A stretch of 64,000 nucleotides of DNA from Thalassomonas actiniarum (GTDB lineage Bacteria > Pseudomonadota > Gammaproteobacteria > Enterobacterales > Alteromonadaceae), in the NCBI RefSeq assembly GCF_000948975.2, contig NZ_CP059735.1, forward strand, positions 1,550,001 through 1,614,000, written 5' to 3'. This document shows positions 1-8,482 of this stretch, one piece after another (positions within the stretch are counted from its first letter, which is position 1; the number at the start of each line of letters is the position of its first letter). A program made the position numbers and the translations under genes. Under the pieces are notes generated by a model, which saw only the letters and a program-made list of their open reading frames with translations, made no database searches and had not been told where the DNA came from.

Positions 1-60
1 GGCGGCGATTTTATCGGCGACAGTTTTAGTTGTGATGCCGCCCCTGCCACTTGCCGCTAA
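1..60 (+). CDS. C-terminal tail of an upstream gene (partial)
   Basis: Frame 1 is open from the window edge and ends with TAA at 58-60. The 19 residues (GGDFIGDSFSCDAAPATCR) have two cysteines and a small, polar composition that would suit the end of a secreted protein. A hairpin terminator follows at once, which supports a real gene end. The family cannot be named from so short a piece. Confidence 0.45.
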   Translation, partial: GGDFIGDSFSCDAAPATCR

Positions 61-68
61 TTGTCTTT

Positions 69-91
69 GCCCGGCTTTGCGGGCATTTTTT
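69..91 (+). terminator. Rho-independent terminator
   Basis: GCCCG (69-73) pairs with CGGGC (80-84) around a six-base loop and is followed by A and six T. It sits 8 bases after the stop codon at 60 and isolates the desulfurase operon from the upstream gene. Confidence 0.7.
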
Positions 92-175
92 GTTGAGAAT
101 AGTTACAATTGTTCCTTTGCTTATGGCCTAATCGGCTGTTAGCGTAAGGTATTCTCTTGCTAAATAACGATTTTG

Positions 176-1393
176 ATGTACGACCAAAGCCCCTTTAAAT
201 CTGACTTTGCTGTTTTCTCACACCCGGATAACACCGAGCTTTGTTATCTGGACAGCGCCGCTACCTGTTTAACCCCCAAAGTGGTGGCCGAGGCCATGTA
301 CCAATATCAAAGCTTTTCCCATGCCAACAGCCATAAAGGCCTGTACCGGTTAAGCGCCAGCGCTACTGAACGGGTGGAACAGGCCAGAGTCTCTGTGGCT
401 GAATTTATCGGTGCGGACGCCGATGAGCTGGTTTTTACTTTTGGCACTACAGAGGCGATTAACCTGGTGGCAAACAGTTTTGTCCGCCCCAGGTTGTCAG
501 CGGATAAAAATATTGTGATCAGCTGCGCCGAACATCATGCCAATTTATTGCCCTGGCAGCGTTTATGCCAGCAAACCGGCGCTGAGTTAAGGGTGGCTTC
601 ACTGACCCCGCAGGGGTTGCTCGATGTTGCTGAGCTTGCCGCTTTACTTGATGATAATACCTGCTTTATTGCGATTTCCCATATCTCCAATGTGCTGGGC
701 GGCCTTAACCCGGTTGAACAGGTGTGCCGTCTGGCCAGGCAACAATCTATTCCTGTGCTGATTGACGGCGCGCAGGCGGTGAGCCATGGTCCGGTGGATG
801 TTAAACACCTGGATTGTGATTTTTACGCATTTTCCGGCCATAAACTCTATGGTCCTGCCGGCTGCGGCGTATTGTTTGCCCGGGCGGATTGTATTGAGGT
901 GATGGAGCCGGATACCCTTGGCGGCGGCATAGTCGAGCAGGTCACTTTGACCGAAACTCGCTTTATCGACGGGCCGATGAAGTTTGAGCCCGGCTCCCAT
1001 AATGTTGCTGCCATTTGCGGCCTGGTTGCAGCCATAGATTATATCCGGGGCATAGGCTGGCCAGCGCTGGTCGCCTATATGGATGAGCTGAGTGTTTACT
1101 TACATCAGCAATTAGGGGATTTACCCTTTATCAAACCGCTAATACCGGGTGCTTCCGGCGCCTGGTTGTGCAGCTTTCAATGCCAGGGGGTACACAGCCA
1201 TGATGTCGCCGGTATGTTAGACGGGGATGATATTGCCGTGCGCGCCGGTCATCATTGTGCCCAGCCTCTGCATCACTACCTGGGGCTTAAATCCAGTGTC
1301 CGGGTTTCGCTCGGGCTTTATAACGGACGTGAAGATATAGACCGTTTGGTGGCAAGTTTAAAACATACTTATCAGCTGCTGGCCGCCGATTAG
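176..1393 (+). CDS. SufS/CsdA-type cysteine desulfurase
   Basis: A PLP-dependent group II cysteine desulfurase of 405 residues, the usual length for SufS/CsdA. It removes sulfur from L-cysteine as an enzyme persulfide and gives it to an acceptor. The PLP lysine is K223 in FSGHKLYGPAGC and the catalytic cysteine is C361 in VRAGHHCAQPL, the short-loop RxGHHC signature of SufS/CsdA rather than IscS. A TTG lies just before the chosen ATG; no strong Shine-Dalgarno is visible for either. A SufU-like protein, XdhC and a MocA-like protein follow on the same strand. This context points to sulfuration of the molybdenum cofactor rather than general Fe-S assembly, since no sufBCD is present; that role is inferred. 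Confidence 0.88.
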   Translation: MYDQSPFKSDFAVFSHPDNTELCYLDSAATCLTPKVVAEAMYQYQSFSHANSHKGLYRLSASATERVEQARVSVAEFIGADADELVFTFGTTEAINLVANSFVRPRLSADKNIVISCAEHHANLLPWQRLCQQTGAELRVASLTPQGLLDVAELAALLDDNTCFIAISHISNVLGGLNPVEQVCRLARQQSIPVLIDGAQAVSHGPVDVKHLDCDFYAFSGHKLYGPAGCGVLFARADCIEVMEPDTLGGGIVEQVTLTETRFIDGPMKFEPGSHNVAAICGLVAAIDYIRGIGWPALVAYMDELSVYLHQQLGDLPFIKPLIPGASGAWLCSFQCQGVHSHDVAGMLDGDDIAVRAGHHCAQPLHHYLGLKSSVRVSLGLYNGREDIDRLVASLKHTYQLLAAD

Positions 1394-1475
1394 CGTTGGG
1401 GAGCAGAGCAAGATGACTTTCAACAGTTAAATGCATTCACTAAGGCTATTTAATAAGGCTTTAATAAGGTAAAAC

Positions 1476-1973
1476 GTGGTAACGGATAAGAAACAGGCCA
1501 TGCTCTATCAGCAGGCGTTATTACAACATCATAAAAATCCGGTGGGCTTTAATGAGGCCATCAGTTTCAGCCATCAGGCACGGGGCAGCAATGCCGCCTG
1601 CGGCGATGAAATCACGCTGCAGCTTGCCTACGCCGATGATACCATTAAGGCGGTTGCCTTTAGCGGCGACAGCTGCGCCATCTGCCGGGCATCGGCTTCT
1701 ATTTTATGCCAGCAGTTGCCGGGTGCTACCGCCAAACAGGCAGATGAGCAAATGATGGATATCCTGGCTGGGCTGGATGGACAGCAGGTTTTCCCTCAAG
1801 AAGCTGAGGCGTTAATGGCCGTCAGCCAATACCCGGTGCGTAAACAATGTGCCTTATTGCCCTGGACGGCCTTAAAAGAAATCATCCCTCAGCTGTTGGC
1901 GCGTACTAATACTGAAAGTAATACCGAAAGCCATGCCGAAGAGAATAGCGAAAACCCTCAGGAGAAAAACTGA
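1476..1973 (+). CDS. SufU-like zinc-dependent sulfur acceptor / Fe-S scaffold
   Basis: 165 residues of the IscU/NifU-N fold. Cysteines lie at C42 (ACGDE), C67 and C70 (CAICRASAS) and C125 (RKQCALLPW). The CxD pair C42/D44 and the RKQC-ALLPW block resemble Bacillus SufU, which binds zinc and accepts sulfur from SufS, more than IscU, whose conserved histidine near the last cysteine is missing. The last 20 or so residues are an acidic Asn/Glu/Ser tail outside the domain. Translation starts at GTG 1476, with AAGG six bases upstream. The stop overlaps the xdhC start (TGATG), so translation is probably coupled. The likely job is relaying sulfur from the adjacent desulfurase; a plain scaffold role is the alternative. 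Confidence 0.82.
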   Translation: MVTDKKQAMLYQQALLQHHKNPVGFNEAISFSHQARGSNAACGDEITLQLAYADDTIKAVAFSGDSCAICRASASILCQQLPGATAKQADEQMMDILAGLDGQQVFPQEAEALMAVSQYPVRKQCALLPWTALKEIIPQLLARTNTESNTESHAEENSENPQEKN

Positions 1974-3016
1974 TGCAGGAAAACTGGTTACAACTTGCCA
2001 AAACCTTTGATGCGCACAAGCAATATGTCTTAGCCACCATAGTCGCCACCCGGGGCTCTACCTACCGGAAAATGGGCACTATGATGCTGATAGACGAGGC
2101 CGGGGTTTGTACCGGCCTGCTTAGCGGCGGTTGCCTGGAAGCCGATATCAGTTTGCATGCCGGGGAAGTACTGGCTGAGAAAAAATCCCGCCTGCTTAAT
2201 TATGACCTGCTGGCGGATGCCGAATTATTGTGGGGCTTAGGGCTGGGCTGTGACGGTGAAATCGATATTTTACTCCAGCCGCTGCTGCTGGAAAATAATC
2301 ATTTGGGCTTTGCCGACTTGCTAAATGATATCGGGCAGCAAAAAACCGGGCATTACTGGATCCAAGTGAATGATAACCAGGCGGCGCAGGGACAGTATAT
2401 TTCGGGGGACTTGCAGCAGGTGCCGTCACAGGTGCCGGAATTGGCTAACCAGGCGGGCGGCGATGCAGCAAAAATCATAGTCATTCCTGTGCTTGCCCCG
2501 GTTTCGCTGCTGGTGTGCGGCGCCGGGCCCGATGCCGCGCCCGTGGTCAATATGGCGCTGGAGCTGGGCTGGCAGGTAACGGTATGGGATCATCGGGAAA
2601 ACTATCTTAACCAGGACGCTTTTAGCCGGGCGGCAGCGACACGCCTGACCCGGCCGGTGAAAACCGCCACAGAAGACTACCGGGTATTTGATGCCGCCGT
2701 AGTGATGACCCATAACCTGACATCCGACGGCGAATACCTGGCGCATTTGCTGGCGGCCAATACCCCTTATATCGGTTTGCTCGGTCCCGGCGGCAGGCGG
2801 GATAAATTATTAAAACCGCTGGAATTGACGCCGTCGGATGTGAAAGGCCAGGTCTTTGGTCCCGTGGGCTTAGATCTTGGCGGGCGCAGTCCCCAGGCCA
2901 TTGCCCTGTCGATCACCGCACAAATCCAGCAGCAAATGAGTTTACGTTATGCCGGTAAGCACTACCGGGCTTGGACCTATGTTGGTAAAGAGCTTAGTCA
3001 AAGCCAAGGGAAATAA
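1973..3016 (+). CDS. xdhC: XdhC-family molybdenum cofactor chaperone
   Basis: 347 residues. The N-terminal XdhC/CoxI domain shows TRGSTYRKMGTMM (about 26-38), SGGCLEADI (about 50-58) and LGLGCDGEIDILLQP (about 82-96). A C-terminal Rossmann-like XdhC domain contains VCGAGPDAAPV near 180 and GLLGPGGRRDK near 265. In Rhodobacter, XdhC binds Mo-molybdopterin, protects the terminal sulfido ligand made with a cysteine desulfurase, and passes the cofactor to xanthine dehydrogenase. Here the desulfurase gene is in the same operon, but no dehydrogenase gene is in the window, so the client is unknown. The ATG overlaps the previous stop and follows a good AGGAG (1960-1964). Confidence 0.9.
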   Translation: MQENWLQLAKTFDAHKQYVLATIVATRGSTYRKMGTMMLIDEAGVCTGLLSGGCLEADISLHAGEVLAEKKSRLLNYDLLADAELLWGLGLGCDGEIDILLQPLLLENNHLGFADLLNDIGQQKTGHYWIQVNDNQAAQGQYISGDLQQVPSQVPELANQAGGDAAKIIVIPVLAPVSLLVCGAGPDAAPVVNMALELGWQVTVWDHRENYLNQDAFSRAAATRLTRPVKTATEDYRVFDAAVVMTHNLTSDGEYLAHLLAANTPYIGLLGPGGRRDKLLKPLELTPSDVKGQVFGPVGLDLGGRSPQAIALSITAQIQQQMSLRYAGKHYRAWTYVGKELSQSQGK

Positions 3017-3022
3017 CCGGAT

Positions 3023-3685
3023 ATGGATCAGGCCGTGCATCAAACTACCGGCAAAACCGGCAAACTGGCGGTTATCGTCCTGGCTGCCGGCGGCTCTACC
3101 CGTTTGGGGCAACCCAAGCAGCTGGTGGAACTTGTTGGAGAGCCTTTGATTGTCAGGCAATGCCGCCATGCGCTCACACTGACCGAACAGGTCTTTTGTG
3201 TACTTGGCTGCCAGGCCCCGCTGATGGCGAAACAGCTTACCGGCTTGCCGGTCTGTCAGGTGAACAATGAAAACTGGCAGCAGGGCATGTCGTCTTCTAT
3301 TGCTGCCGGGGTGGCGGCTCTGCCCGATGATATTGATGCGGCCATGATACTGCTGGTTGATCAATGGCAGCTGGCATCGGCCGAGCTGCAACTGTTACAG
3401 CAAAGCTGGCAAAAACATCCTGAAGCTATAGTGCTTGCGGGTGCAAGTGCCGGGACAGATGCTAAAGGCAGCGAAGCCGAAGTAAAAAAAGGGCCGCCGG
3501 TTATTTTTCCTAAGTGTTACTTTCCCGAATTGCTGGCATTAACCGGGGAGCAGGGAGCCAAGCCGGTACTGCAGAAATATCACCACCGGCTCAATGTGCT
3601 GGATTTACCCCGGGCCTTTATCGACCTGGATACGCCGCAGCAACTGCAACAGTTGTTGGCGAGCCGGGAAAATAACCCGGGTTAA
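3023..3685 (+). CDS. MocA/MobA-like molybdopterin nucleotidyltransferase
   Basis: 220 residues of the NTP_transf_3 (MobA-like) family. The nucleotide-binding loop is LAAGGSTRLGQPKQL (about 20-34), the QGMSSSI block follows, and the C-terminal part keeps FPELLALTGEQGAKPVL. MocA attaches CMP to the molybdenum cofactor of xanthine-oxidase-type enzymes, which fits the XdhC gene 6 bases upstream. Where most members read CDQP after the central strand, this one reads VDQW, and a charged stretch with KKGPP occupies the usual GxxGxP site. Either it is a divergent MocA or it acts on another substrate. A stem-loop overlaps its stop codon. Confidence 0.8.
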   Translation: MDQAVHQTTGKTGKLAVIVLAAGGSTRLGQPKQLVELVGEPLIVRQCRHALTLTEQVFCVLGCQAPLMAKQLTGLPVCQVNNENWQQGMSSSIAAGVAALPDDIDAAMILLVDQWQLASAELQLLQQSWQKHPEAIVLAGASAGTDAKGSEAEVKKGPPVIFPKCYFPELLALTGEQGAKPVLQKYHHRLNVLDLPRAFIDLDTPQQLQQLLASRENNPG

Positions 3686-3699
3686 GGATTTTAACCCGG
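3677..3699 (+). terminator. Perfect stem-loop at the end of the xdhC operon
   Basis: CCGGGTTAA (3677-3685) pairs perfectly with TTAACCCGG (3691-3699) around GGATT. The left arm includes the mocA stop codon. No continuous T run follows, so it may terminate weakly or mainly protect the 3' end. Confidence 0.5.
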
Positions 3700-3817
3700 C
3701 TGGTTCTTGCTTGCTTTATTTCCAGAAAATCCTTTGACGCAGGTGTTTGAGCCGGTTTACTCTGGCAGTTTTAAACTGCTAAAATATGGCAAAATTTATT
3801 TATCGACGGGCAGGATT

Positions 3818-4369
3818 ATGGCGTCATTACAAGATCAATTACTCAAAGCAGGACTGACGACTAAGCAGAAAGCGCGTCAGGCAAATACAGATAAACGTAA
3901 GAAGAATAAACAAAAACGCAGCGGCGTGAATCATGAAGCGAGCTTGCAGGAGCAGGTGCGTCAGGATTTGGAAAAAAGCAAAGCAGAAAAACTTGCCAAA
4001 GATAATGCTTTAAATGAGCAAAAGAAACAGGCTTTGGCGGAAAAAGAGCAGCAGCAACGCATTTTACAGGTATTAGAGCATCACCAGCTTAAAGGTATCG
4101 ACGGCGAGCATGTTTATAACTATACCTTCGGGACTAAAATCAAAAAACTACCGCTTGATGAAACTACCTATAATGCCCTGGTAAATGGTCGTTTGGCCTT
4201 GTGCGGTTTAAATGAAGTAACCTATCTGGTGACCAGTGAAACAGCAGATAAAGTGGCGGCTTTAGATGCCAATGTGGTATTGGTGAAAAATGATCAGGTT
4301 GAAGAGGACACGCCACAAGAAGATGATCCTTATGCCGATTACCAGATCCCCGATGATCTTATGTGGTAA
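3818..4369 (+). CDS. yaiL: DUF2058 / YaiL-family nucleoprotein
   Basis: 183 residues matching the DUF2058 pattern: N-terminus MASLQDQLLKAGLTTKQKA, a long Lys/Arg/Gln-rich helical middle (about 20-85) and a compact C-terminal domain with YNYTFGTKIKKL, an acidic tail and PDDLMW. E. coli YaiL is about the same length and is described only as nucleic-acid-associated; its function is unknown. The open frame begins earlier at 3707, but the conserved N-terminus and the GGCAGG ahead of ATG 3818 decide the start. Confidence 0.85.
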   Translation: MASLQDQLLKAGLTTKQKARQANTDKRKKNKQKRSGVNHEASLQEQVRQDLEKSKAEKLAKDNALNEQKKQALAEKEQQQRILQVLEHHQLKGIDGEHVYNYTFGTKIKKLPLDETTYNALVNGRLALCGLNEVTYLVTSETADKVAALDANVVLVKNDQVEEDTPQEDDPYADYQIPDDLMW

Positions 4370-4550
4370 GTTGGCTAAGCTATCCGGCTGTTGCTTTTTG
4401 CCGGCGCAGCCGAATAGAGCCAGGCCTGCCGGTCATCTTAGCTGATTGTTCTGCGAACAAATAGCGGTTAAGTTATTGTTCTGTAGTTCCTTTGAGTTCA
4501 TTTTTGTCAGGTGAGATTTAAACTGTCATATCCTTGATTATGTTAGGGGC

Positions 4551-6626
4551 ATGTTATATCTTGAGTTAATGGGCCTTGATATCGAAGGGAAGCAACAACA
4601 GCTGGAAGCTAAACGCCTTCATTGGTTTAGTGGCCTGTTTGTGGTGTTGTCGATCACAGGTTTTGTCAACTGGCTACTTTTCCCCTTAGCTCCTTTTCTC
4701 GAACAACTATTCTCGCTGATCCATGCCGTCGCGGGGGTTCTTTTTTCTTTGGTTTTTTGCTTTTATATCCTGAGTCATTTTCGGCGGACATTAGCTTTTC
4801 GCCGCCCGGTGATTTTGACCATTGGATTGATCTTATCCCTGGTGATGTTTTCTCTGGTGGTAAGCGGTTACTTACTGGTTTTTTCCGGTGTGCCGGAGCG
4901 ACTTATCTGGCTGAAAGACGCCCATCTATGGCTGTCGTTGGTAACGGTATTTTTGCTGTTTGGCCATGTGTTGTTTCATTATTTCACTTTCCCCGAGCGA
5001 AGAAAGCTGGTGGCACCGTCGAGGTTTGTCACTCTTACCCCGGCCATTAACAGTACTGTTTTTAAAACCCTTACCCTGACAACGGTAGCGGCCCTGTTGG
5101 TGTTGATGCTGGATAATATTACCAAGGTGCCGGTTGAGGGGGTCTATATAGAAGACTATCAATATAATTACGGCGCCAGCCCTTTTGCCCCCAGCCTGGC
5201 GCAAACGAAAAATAATGAATTTATTCGCAAACGGGATATTGCCGGCTCTAGGGAATGTATCGGTTGTCATCAGGCTTCGGGTGAGCAGTGGCTGGCATCT
5301 GCGCACCGCCATGCTGCCGATGATCCTACCTATGTCAGAAACATTAACCTGCTGCAAAAATCCCGGGGCACCAGCGCCACCCGTTATTGTGAAGGGTGTC
5401 ATGCACCGGTGGCGTTATTAACTGGCCAGCTCACCGCCGGCGGCCAGCATGCCGGCGTGCCGGGTACTGTCGCCAACGTTGAAGGGGTGGGGTGTATGTC
5501 CTGCCACGGCATTCGTTCAATCACCGGCGCCGAAGGGGTGGCCAGCTATTATTTCAGTCCGCGCAGCGATTATTTGTTTGAGCATAGCAGCAATCCGGTG
5601 TTGTCTTTTGTTAACGAGCAGCTGATTAAACTCAGGCCGGCGCTGCATAAACAAGAGCTGTTGCCGAGCGTGCAAAAAACCTCCCAATATTGCGGCTCCT
5701 GCCATAGTCAGTTTATGGATAAGTCCATGAACAACTGGGGCTGGGTCAAAATGCAGGATGAATATCAGGCCTGGGCCGCCAGCAAGTTTAACCAGGGCAA
5801 AGATGCGCGCTTTACCCATCCGGAAAATAAGCAATGCCAGGACTGCCATATGCAGAAAGTTGCCGGGCAGGATATGGCCGCCGACAGCGAAGGAAAAATC
5901 AGTTCCCATTACTTTGTCGGCGCCAATGTCATGCTGGCGCGCCAGTTTGGTAATGAAGAGCTTTATCAGCTGACGGTGGATTTTCTCCAGCAGGATAAGG
6001 TTAACCTGGTGATAGTGCCGCCAAAAGACAGATTTTCCCGGCAAAGTTTTTCTTATGCCAGCTCAGGGCAAGGCACAGGAGAAAATTCCCCGGTGGCTTT
6101 TTACCGGGGGGAGCAGGCTAACATTACCCTGTTGGTGAACAACCGGGGAGTCGGGCATAATTTCCCCGGCGGAGCGATTGCTTTAAAGGAGGCCTGGATA
6201 GATCTTGATATTTATGATGGCGCCGGGCAGCTGGTTTACAGCCGGGGAGATTTGCTCGCCAACGGTGAAATTGAACCTTTGGCCACGGTATACAAGGAAG
6301 TGGCGATAGACAGGTTTGGCAAAGAGGTATGGCGCCATGATTTATTTGATATCGTCGGGCGCAGTTACCTCAATGTGATTCCGTCCGGCAGTACCGATAT
6401 CGTTAACTTTGAATTTGATATACCGGACTGGGCAACCTCGCCGCTGAGCATTTCGGCAACGTTAAAATTGCGGAAACTCAACCAGAAATATCATGACTGG
6501 GTCAATGAGCAGGAAGAAGTTAAAGGCAACCCCATTGTTGATATCGCCCGGGATGCGATCAAGGTGCCGCTGTCTAAGGCACCCGTGGTAATAGCTGAAG
6601 AGAAACGTCATTTATCAGTGCAATAA
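4551..6626 (+). CDS. Membrane-anchored pentahaem cytochrome c
   Basis: 691 residues. The first 200 hold about five hydrophobic helices (about 24-45, 50-72, 83-108, 120-145, 170-190) with several histidines, giving a cytochrome-b-like or anchor domain. The rest should be periplasmic and carries five CxxCH haem c motifs: CIGCH (236), CEGCH (280), CMSCH (315), CGSCH (381) and CQDCH (429). Spaced histidines nearby resemble the cytochrome c554/NrfB-type multihaem fold. The last 200 residues have no haem motif and look like a beta-rich domain. It probably carries electrons from the quinone pool to a periplasmic acceptor; substrate unknown. AGGGGC directly abuts ATG 4551, so ATG 4569 is an alternative start. 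Confidence 0.8.
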   Translation: MLYLELMGLDIEGKQQQLEAKRLHWFSGLFVVLSITGFVNWLLFPLAPFLEQLFSLIHAVAGVLFSLVFCFYILSHFRRTLAFRRPVILTIGLILSLVMFSLVVSGYLLVFSGVPERLIWLKDAHLWLSLVTVFLLFGHVLFHYFTFPERRKLVAPSRFVTLTPAINSTVFKTLTLTTVAALLVLMLDNITKVPVEGVYIEDYQYNYGASPFAPSLAQTKNNEFIRKRDIAGSRECIGCHQASGEQWLASAHRHAADDPTYVRNINLLQKSRGTSATRYCEGCHAPVALLTGQLTAGGQHAGVPGTVANVEGVGCMSCHGIRSITGAEGVASYYFSPRSDYLFEHSSNPVLSFVNEQLIKLRPALHKQELLPSVQKTSQYCGSCHSQFMDKSMNNWGWVKMQDEYQAWAASKFNQGKDARFTHPENKQCQDCHMQKVAGQDMAADSEGKISSHYFVGANVMLARQFGNEELYQLTVDFLQQDKVNLVIVPPKDRFSRQSFSYASSGQGTGENSPVAFYRGEQANITLLVNNRGVGHNFPGGAIALKEAWIDLDIYDGAGQLVYSRGDLLANGEIEPLATVYKEVAIDRFGKEVWRHDLFDIVGRSYLNVIPSGSTDIVNFEFDIPDWATSPLSISATLKLRKLNQKYHDWVNEQEEVKGNPIVDIARDAIKVPLSKAPVVIAEEKRHLSVQ

Positions 6627-6789
6627 AAATAAACGCATCAGGTTTTTTTTCTTAGTGCTGTAATTTTTACCTGCCATGTTTGTCATCTGGAATATCAAAA
6701 ATTTTTCAGGTTAACATTTAAACGTTTTTTGCCGCCGTTAAAAAATATGTTAAACTCGCGCCGTTTTTAAGTCGTTAAAAGTGAGTGTT

Positions 6790-7152
6790 ATGTTTATTAT
6801 TCGTTGGCTTCTGGGCCGGATAATCCTGTTTTTTGATTTTATTTTTACGCCCCGTGGTCCGAAAAGAGCCGCCGCCGAGCAGCAGGAAATCAATCAGCGT
6901 ATTGCCAACATGAGTTTGTACCAACTGCCGGCATGCCCTTTTTGCGTCAAAGTTCGCCGCGCCATGAAGCGTAACGGCCTGCCGGTTGAGCTGCGCAATA
7001 TTAACCGCAATGAAGACTATAAGCAGGAACTGATCAGTGAAGGCGGTAAGCGTACCGTGCCCTGTTTGCGTATCGTCAATAAAGATGATTCCGTACACTG
7101 GTTATATGAGTCCAAAGAAATTGTCACTTACCTGGAAAAAATTGCCAGCTAG
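6790..7152 (+). CDS. Membrane-anchored glutaredoxin-like protein
   Basis: 120 residues. A hydrophobic N-terminal segment (about 2-18) is followed by a basic linker and a glutaredoxin fold with the active site CPFC (about 50-53), the cis-proline signature TVPCL and the C-terminal helix YESKEIVTYLEK. The dithiol CPFC should reduce disulfides or glutathionylated proteins at the inner face of the membrane. The frame also has a GTG at 6781; ATG 6790 follows GTGAG and is preferred. It lies alone before a strong terminator, next to the methionine sulfoxide repair genes, but shares no transcript with them. Confidence 0.85.
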   Translation: MFIIRWLLGRIILFFDFIFTPRGPKRAAAEQQEINQRIANMSLYQLPACPFCVKVRRAMKRNGLPVELRNINRNEDYKQELISEGGKRTVPCLRIVNKDDSVHWLYESKEIVTYLEKIAS

Positions 7153-7168
7153 TCCCCCTGATATTGCC

Positions 7169-7208
7169 AAAAGCTGACAGCTGCTTGTAGCAGCCTGTTA
7201 GCTTTTTC
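7169..7208 (+). terminator. Strong Rho-independent terminator
   Basis: AAAAGCT-GACA-GCTGC pairs with GCAGC-TGTT-AGCTTTT around TTGTA with one bulged C, followed by a T-rich run. It lies 17 bases after the glutaredoxin stop. Confidence 0.85.
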
Positions 7209-7456
7209 TTTATCCCCCTCTGAATTTTCTTTTTCTTAAATTCATCTTTAACTTGATCTTAGCTTGCTGCTGTTTTTGTCAGCCCGTTCTGTATTTTTGC
7301 CGGGTGTTGACGCTTTTTTCGGCTATTTGTGATTAATGGCGGGTAAAGTTAACAAAAGTATCACAGATGAAATATTATCAATATCAGGTCTATCTATAGC
7401 TTTATCAGGACAGGAAAAGCAGCCTTAGTGCAAAATTATTTTAGCGGGACGAGAAT
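7209..7456. other. Intergenic leader of msrPQ
   Basis: No open reading frame of note. TTGACG (7307-7312) followed after 17 bases by TGATTA is a weak sigma-70-like candidate for msrPQ. Nothing else is recognised. Confidence 0.3.
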
Positions 7457-8482
7457 ATGTTGATAAAAATACCGAAAAAGTCAGAGTTATCAGAGAACCA
7501 GGTAACACAGGAAAGTGTTTATCTGCAAAGAAGACAGTTGCTTAAGGGCATGGGCTTTATCGGCGCAGGTACCCTGCTTTCTTCTGCATTGTCATCAAAA
7601 GCCCATGGCAGTGTTTTTGATCTTTTTAAGGAAGAAGAAAAGCCGGTATTTACCCGCAAAGCGCTAAGTTATTCGGGTCAGGCGGGAGCTGAAAACTTTC
7701 CCGAGAAGCTGACACCCGAAGGTAAGGTGATCAGCCATAATAATTTTTATGAATTTGGCGCGCAGAAACACCAGCCGGCAGAGCTTGCCCAGGGGTTTAA
7801 GGTCAATCCCTGGCAGTTAAAGATATCGGGGGAAGTTGATAAGCCGGTAACCCTGGATTATGACAGGTTATTTTCCACCTTTGCCCTGGAAGAACGTATC
7901 TACAGGTTACGTTGTGTTGAGGCCTGGTCTATGGTGATCCCCTGGGTCGGCTTTCCCCTGGCGAAATTGTTGAAAATGGCACAGCCCAATTCCCGGGCCA
8001 AATATGTCGCTTTTGAAACCCTGCATGACCCGGAGCAGATGCCGGGGCAAAGCAGCCGGCGTTTGGGGGGCGGCATAGCTTATCCTTATGTGGAAGGTTT
8101 ACGTATCGATGAGGCGATGAACCCGCTTACCCTGATGAGTGTCGGTCTTTACGGCAAGACCCTGCCGCCGCAAAACGGTGCGCCGATTCGTTTGGTGGTG
8201 CCCTGGAAATATGGTTTTAAGAGCATTAAATCTATCGTTGGCATCAAGTTGCTGGAAAAAGAGCCACCGACCACCTGGAACTTGCTGGCGCCGCATGAAT
8301 ATGGTTTTTACGCCAATGTCAATCCCGGGGTTGCCCACCCCAGGTGGAGCCAGGCCAGCGAAAGACGCATTACCACAGGAGGCCTGCTGGCCAGAAACCG
8401 TATCGAGACCCTGATGTTTAACGGTTATGGCGAGGAAGTGGCCGACTTGTATAAAGGCATGGATTTGAGGAAATTTTATTAA
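7457..8482 (+). CDS. msrP: MsrP, periplasmic methionine sulfoxide reductase catalytic subunit
   Basis: 341 residues. A Tat signal with the twin arginine [11 protein letters not shown] (about 26-36) and a hydrophobic stretch precede the sulfite-oxidase-like fold. The molybdenum ligand is C153 in [11 protein letters not shown], and [12 protein letters not shown] is the family signature. MsrP (YedY) binds Mo-molybdopterin and repairs methionine sulfoxide in periplasmic proteins using quinol electrons from MsrQ. The stop overlaps the msrQ start by one base (TAATG). Length and motifs look intact. Confidence 0.95.
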   Translation: MLIKIPKKSELSENQVTQESVYLQRRQLLKGMGFIGAGTLLSSALSSKAHGSVFDLFKEEEKPVFTRKALSYSGQAGAENFPEKLTPEGKVISHNNFYEFGAQKHQPAELAQGFKVNPWQLKISGEVDKPVTLDYDRLFSTFALEERIYRLRCVEAWSMVIPWVGFPLAKLLKMAQPNSRAKYVAFETLHDPEQMPGQSSRRLGGGIAYPYVEGLRIDEAMNPLTLMSVGLYGKTLPPQNGAPIRLVVPWKYGFKSIKSIVGIKLLEKEPPTTWNLLAPHEYGFYANVNPGVAHPRWSQASERRITTGGLLARNRIETLMFNGYGEEVADLYKGMDLRKFY

